NCBI GenBank assembly: GCA_903917505.1
Contig: CAIXAY010000524.1
Location: 1 to 8,265, forward strand
DNA length: 8,265 nucleotides
Source of the DNA: an uncultured beta proteobacterium
Lineage (GTDB): Bacteria > Pseudomonadota > Gammaproteobacteria > Burkholderiales > Rhodocyclaceae
Reading direction: 5' to 3'
Part shown: piece by piece, positions 5,924 to 8,265 of the stretch
Layout: each line of letters starts with the position of its first letter
Numbering within the stretch: the first letter of the stretch is position 1
The notes under the pieces: model-generated
Seen by the model: only the letters and a program-made list of their open reading frames with translations
The model's database searches: none
What the model was told of the DNA's origin: nothing
Program-made: the position numbers and the translations under genes

Positions 5924-7176
5924 ATGATGAATTTGGGAAAATATTCGTTTGGTATCGGCGATCGCTTTTCGCTCGAGGGTGAAGCGCAGCTTGCCGCGAT
6001 CGTGAAAGCGCAAAAGGAACTGGGCATCAGATTACGCCGGTCTGGAACAAGTCGAACCGCGAACACAGCATTGTCCATACCGAACCTGCCGATGCGCGCA
6101 AGGAAGCCGATGCCGCGGTCAAGGCGCTGGCCTATACCGGCCCCTATTTTGTTGACGCCGACCACATCAACCTGACCAACGTCGATCGCTTCGTCGATGA
6201 CTCCGATTTCTTCACGCTCGACGTTGCCGATTACATCGGCAAGGCGGCGGCGCCGGAGGAAATCGAAAAGTTTCTGGCGGCGACCCGCAAGTACGTCGGC
6301 GCGCTGAGCATCCCGGGAATTGCCCATCCCTTCGAGGTCAGCGAAGATTACCTCAAGAAGTTCGCCGCGAAGTTCCTCTACGCGACCCTCGAGGCGGCCA
6401 AGATTTACCAGCATATCGTCGCCAAGAAAGGCGCCGGCAAGTTCGTCACCGAAGTGTCGATGGACGAAGTCGACGAGCCGCAAAAGCCGCTCGACATGCT
6501 GTTCATTCTCAAGTCGCTCGCCGACCTGAAGGTGCCGGCGCAAACCATTGCGCCGAAATTCACCGGCCGCTTCAACAAGGGCGTCGATTACGAAGGCAAC
6601 GTCGAGCAGTTCGGCAAGGAATTCGAAGAGGACATGCTGGTCATCGATTACGCCGTGAAGAATTTCGGCCTGCCGGCCGATTTGAAGCTCAGCGTGCATT
6701 CGGGCAGCGACAAGTTTTCGATCTATCCGGTGATGGGCAGGCTGATCAAGAAATACGACAAAGGCATCCACGTCAAGACGGCGGGAACGACCTGGCTGGA
6801 GGAAGTGATCGGCCTGTCGATCTCCGGCGAGAAGGGGCTCGATCTGGCGAAGGCGATCTATGTCGCAGCGTTCAAGCGCAAGGACGAACTCTGCGGGCCT
6901 TATGCTGCCGTCATCGACATCAAGGCGGACAAGCTGCCGGCGCCGGAAGCCCTGGCGAAGTGGAGCGGCGACGACTTTTCGTCGGCGCTGCGCCATATTC
7001 CCGGCAACCCGAAATACAACCCGAGCCTGCGCCAGTTGATCCACGTCGGCTACAAGGTTGCCTTCGAGCGCGGCGCCGAATATACCGATGCGCTCAAGGC
7101 CAACAAGAAGATCGTCGGCGGCTGCGTCACCGAGAACCTCTACGACAGGCATATCCTGCGCCTGTTCGTCGTCTAG
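5924..7176 (+). pseudogene. Tagaturonate epimerase family (UxaE-like) gene, split by a one-base frameshift
   Basis: The product would belong to the UxaE family, which interconverts D-tagaturonate and D-fructuronate in hexuronate breakdown. The first part reads from ATG 5924 or 5927 (GGGA six bases before 5924): MNLGKYSFGIGDRFSLEGEA to KELGI, ending near 6028. The homologous reading then continues one frame back, from QITPVWNKSNREHS without a stop to TAG at 7174-7176. Joined from 5927, it gives 416 residues. Family-like blocks, in joined numbering, are FVDADHINL (75-83), SMDEVDEP (178-185), TGRFNKGVDYEGN (213-225), LSVHSGSDKFSIYP (255-268), HVKTAGTTW (282-290) and LRQLIHV (368-374). Left as is, the first frame stops at 6175, and the second has no ATG/GTG/TTG before the GTG at 6454. 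The N-terminus looks shorter than in the Thermotoga-type enzyme as I recall it. No other hexuronate gene is present, so the in vivo substrate is uncertain. Sequencing error and true mutation cannot be told apart here. Confidence 0.8.
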
Positions 7177-7186
7177 GCCCTCGGTT

Positions 7187-7214
7187 CGTCATTCCGGCTG
7201 GCGCCGGAATGACG
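7187..7214. repeat. REP-like perfect hairpin between convergent genes
   Basis: CGTCATTCCGGC (7187-7198) and its exact reverse complement (7203-7214) make a 12-bp perfect stem with a TGGC loop. It fills nearly all of the 39-bp gap between the UxaE-like stop (7176) and the stop of the minus-strand pseudouridine synthase gene (7218-7216). It is related to the composite repeat at 5766-5850. It has no T-run, so it is not a typical intrinsic terminator, but a stem this strong could protect both mRNA 3' ends or limit read-through from each side. Confidence 0.8.
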
Positions 7215-7215
7215 C

Positions 7216-8265
7216 CTAGAAGCGTTCGTTCTCGCGCAGGTAGCGCCATTGCCCGGCGGGCAGCTTGCCGAGCGAGACGCTGCCGATGCGGATGCGCTTG
7301 ATCGCAATCGCCCGCAGGCCGACGAGTTCGCACATGCGCTGGATTTGCTGAGGGCGCGATTCGTGCAGCACGAAGCGCAGCTGCTGTTCGTTCTGCCACG
7401 AGACCTGCGCGCGCTTCAGCTTCACTTCGTCGAGCGCCAATCCGTGGTTGAGCAGGCGCAGTCCCTCGGGTGAAAGCTCGCCTTCGACGCGCACCATGTA
7501 TTCCTTTTCGAGCCGCGTATCGTCGCCGTTGATGCGGCGCGCAACGCTGCCTTCCTGAGTGAATACCAGCATGCCGGTGACGCCGGCGTCGAGTTTGCCG
7601 ACCTGGGCGAGCCCGCGCAAATGGGTCGCCTTGAATATGAAGGGCGTTTTGTCTTCGTTCCAGCGATTCTCGGCGCGCAGCAGTTGCAATGCTTCGGCCT
7701 GACGTTCCGCAATCCCGCCGTCACTGCCAAGCGGCTTGTTGAGCAGGATGGTCACGCACTCGGTCTGGTGCTTGCTGGCCTCGTCCTTGATCTCGATGCG
7801 CGCGCTCGGGTGTACGCGCGCGCCCAGCGTGGTGACCACGGCGCCGTCGACGCTGACCCAAGCGTTCTCTATCCACGCGTCGGCTTCGCGCCGTGAGCAC
7901 CCGGTCATTTCGCAGAGGCGCTTGGACAGGCGCGGCGGCTCTTTGAGCGGGCGGCGCGGCTCATCGGTCGCCGGCGCGGCTGTCCGAACCGCCGCAGCGT
8001 TGTTCGGGGCGGCGCCGTCCAGCGTGAAATCGCGCGTCGGCGGCAGCGCGCGGGCGCCGGTGCTGCGCGCGACGCCACGTGGCGGATAGACTTTCTTGGG
8101 CGGCGGCGCCGGGCGTTCGCCGCGTGGCGTTTCCTTGCCCCGCTCGCTGCGCTCGGCGCGCCTGGCGGGCGCTGGCGCGGCGTCCGCTTTGCCGCGCGGT
8201 ACGGGGCGCTCCGGCTCGCTGCGCGCCTTGGTCACCGGCGGCTGCGCGGCGGCGGTGCGGGCGGC
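7216..8265 (-). CDS. rluF: RluF-like 23S rRNA pseudouridine synthase (RsuA/RluB/E/F family), 5' end probably outside the window
   Basis: This enzyme family converts uridine to pseudouridine in rRNA. Numbering from a GTG at 8235, residues 1-100 are a Pro/Ala/Arg-rich, probably disordered extension. An S4 RNA-binding domain follows at about 101-150 (RLSKRLCEMTGCSRREADAW). The catalytic domain has LLNKPLG (164-170), ENRWNED (189-195), THLRGLAQVGKLDAGVTG (204-221) with catalytic D216, EKEYMVRVEGEL (243-254), LNHGLALDEVKLK (262-274) and GQWRYLRENERF at the end (328-339). The frame stays open to base 8265 with more Ala/Pro-rich sequence, so the true start may lie outside the window. Two signature motifs are unusual: KLD where GRLD is usual, and QQIQRM (296-301) where RQIRRM is usual. 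RluF is preferred over RluB/RluE from the C-terminal block style, but the exact target uridine is not certain. Confidence 0.85.
   Translation of the reverse strand, partial: AARTAAAQPPVTKARSEPERPVPRGKADAAPAPARRAERSERGKETPRGERPAPPPKKVYPPRGVARSTGARALPPTRDFTLDGAAPNNAAAVRTAAPATDEPRRPLKEPPRLSKRLCEMTGCSRREADAWIENAWVSVDGAVVTTLGARVHPSARIEIKDEASKHQTECVTILLNKPLGSDGGIAERQAEALQLLRAENRWNEDKTPFIFKATHLRGLAQVGKLDAGVTGMLVFTQEGSVARRINGDDTRLEKEYMVRVEGELSPEGLRLLNHGLALDEVKLKRAQVSWQNEQQLRFVLHESRPQQIQRMCELVGLRAIAIKRIRIGSVSLGKLPAGQWRYLRENERF

Noticed and set aside
6023..6034. Programmed -1 ribosomal frameshifting in the UxaE-like gene.
   Set aside because: There is no slippery heptamer or obvious downstream stimulatory structure at the junction, and the family is not known to use recoding. 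A mutation or sequence error explains it more simply.
5827..7152. A 441-codon open frame on the minus strand, longer than either half of the UxaE-like gene.
   Set aside because: It lies antisense to the UxaE-like reading, which carries clear family motifs across the whole region. The antisense protein shows no recognisable domain and has the composition typical of shadow frames in GC-rich DNA.

Overview
This window is a GC-rich, densely coding stretch of chromosome that looks betaproteobacterial, possibly Rhodocyclales. That placement is inferred from gene content, codon bias and the protein style of the sulfate and pseudouridine synthase genes; no marker gene here fixes the taxonomy. No mobile element, CRISPR array, rRNA or tRNA could be supported.

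Region 1-3282 (minus strand) is a sulfate/thiosulfate ABC importer operon in the order sbp, cysT, cysW, cysA. sbp encodes the periplasmic binding protein, cysT and cysW the two permeases, and cysA the ATPase, whose 3' part lies beyond base 1. cysT/cysW and cysW/cysA each overlap by ATGA, which suggests translational coupling. A good promoter candidate lies ahead of sbp, with a nested palindrome about 59 bp upstream of the predicted transcription start. That position fits a LysR-type activator such as CysB.

Region 3500-4483 (plus strand), divergent from the operon, encodes a radical SAM protein of the YhcC/TIGR01212 type. It is followed by a 166-bp gap holding a T-arm-like hairpin and a promoter. 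The promoter serves a gene at 4650-5531 that encodes a degenerate class III nucleotide cyclase domain fused to a C-terminal FHA domain. Three catalytic positions appear lost, so this is probably a signalling pseudoenzyme.

Region 5532-5923 has no convincing gene but carries a two-hairpin REP-like repeat. From 5924 to 7176 lies a homologue of the tagaturonate epimerase family (UxaE), split by a one-base frameshift near 6028; apart from that point the reading is intact. It converges on an RluF-like 23S rRNA pseudouridine synthase (minus strand, 7216 to beyond 8265). The 39 bp between them contain another copy of the REP-like hairpin, with a perfect 12-bp stem.

Most of the window is ordinary chromosome. 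The items most worth a second look are the pseudo-cyclase/FHA protein, the frameshifted UxaE homologue in an unusual context, the altered signature motifs of the pseudouridine synthase, and the palindrome upstream of the sulfate operon.
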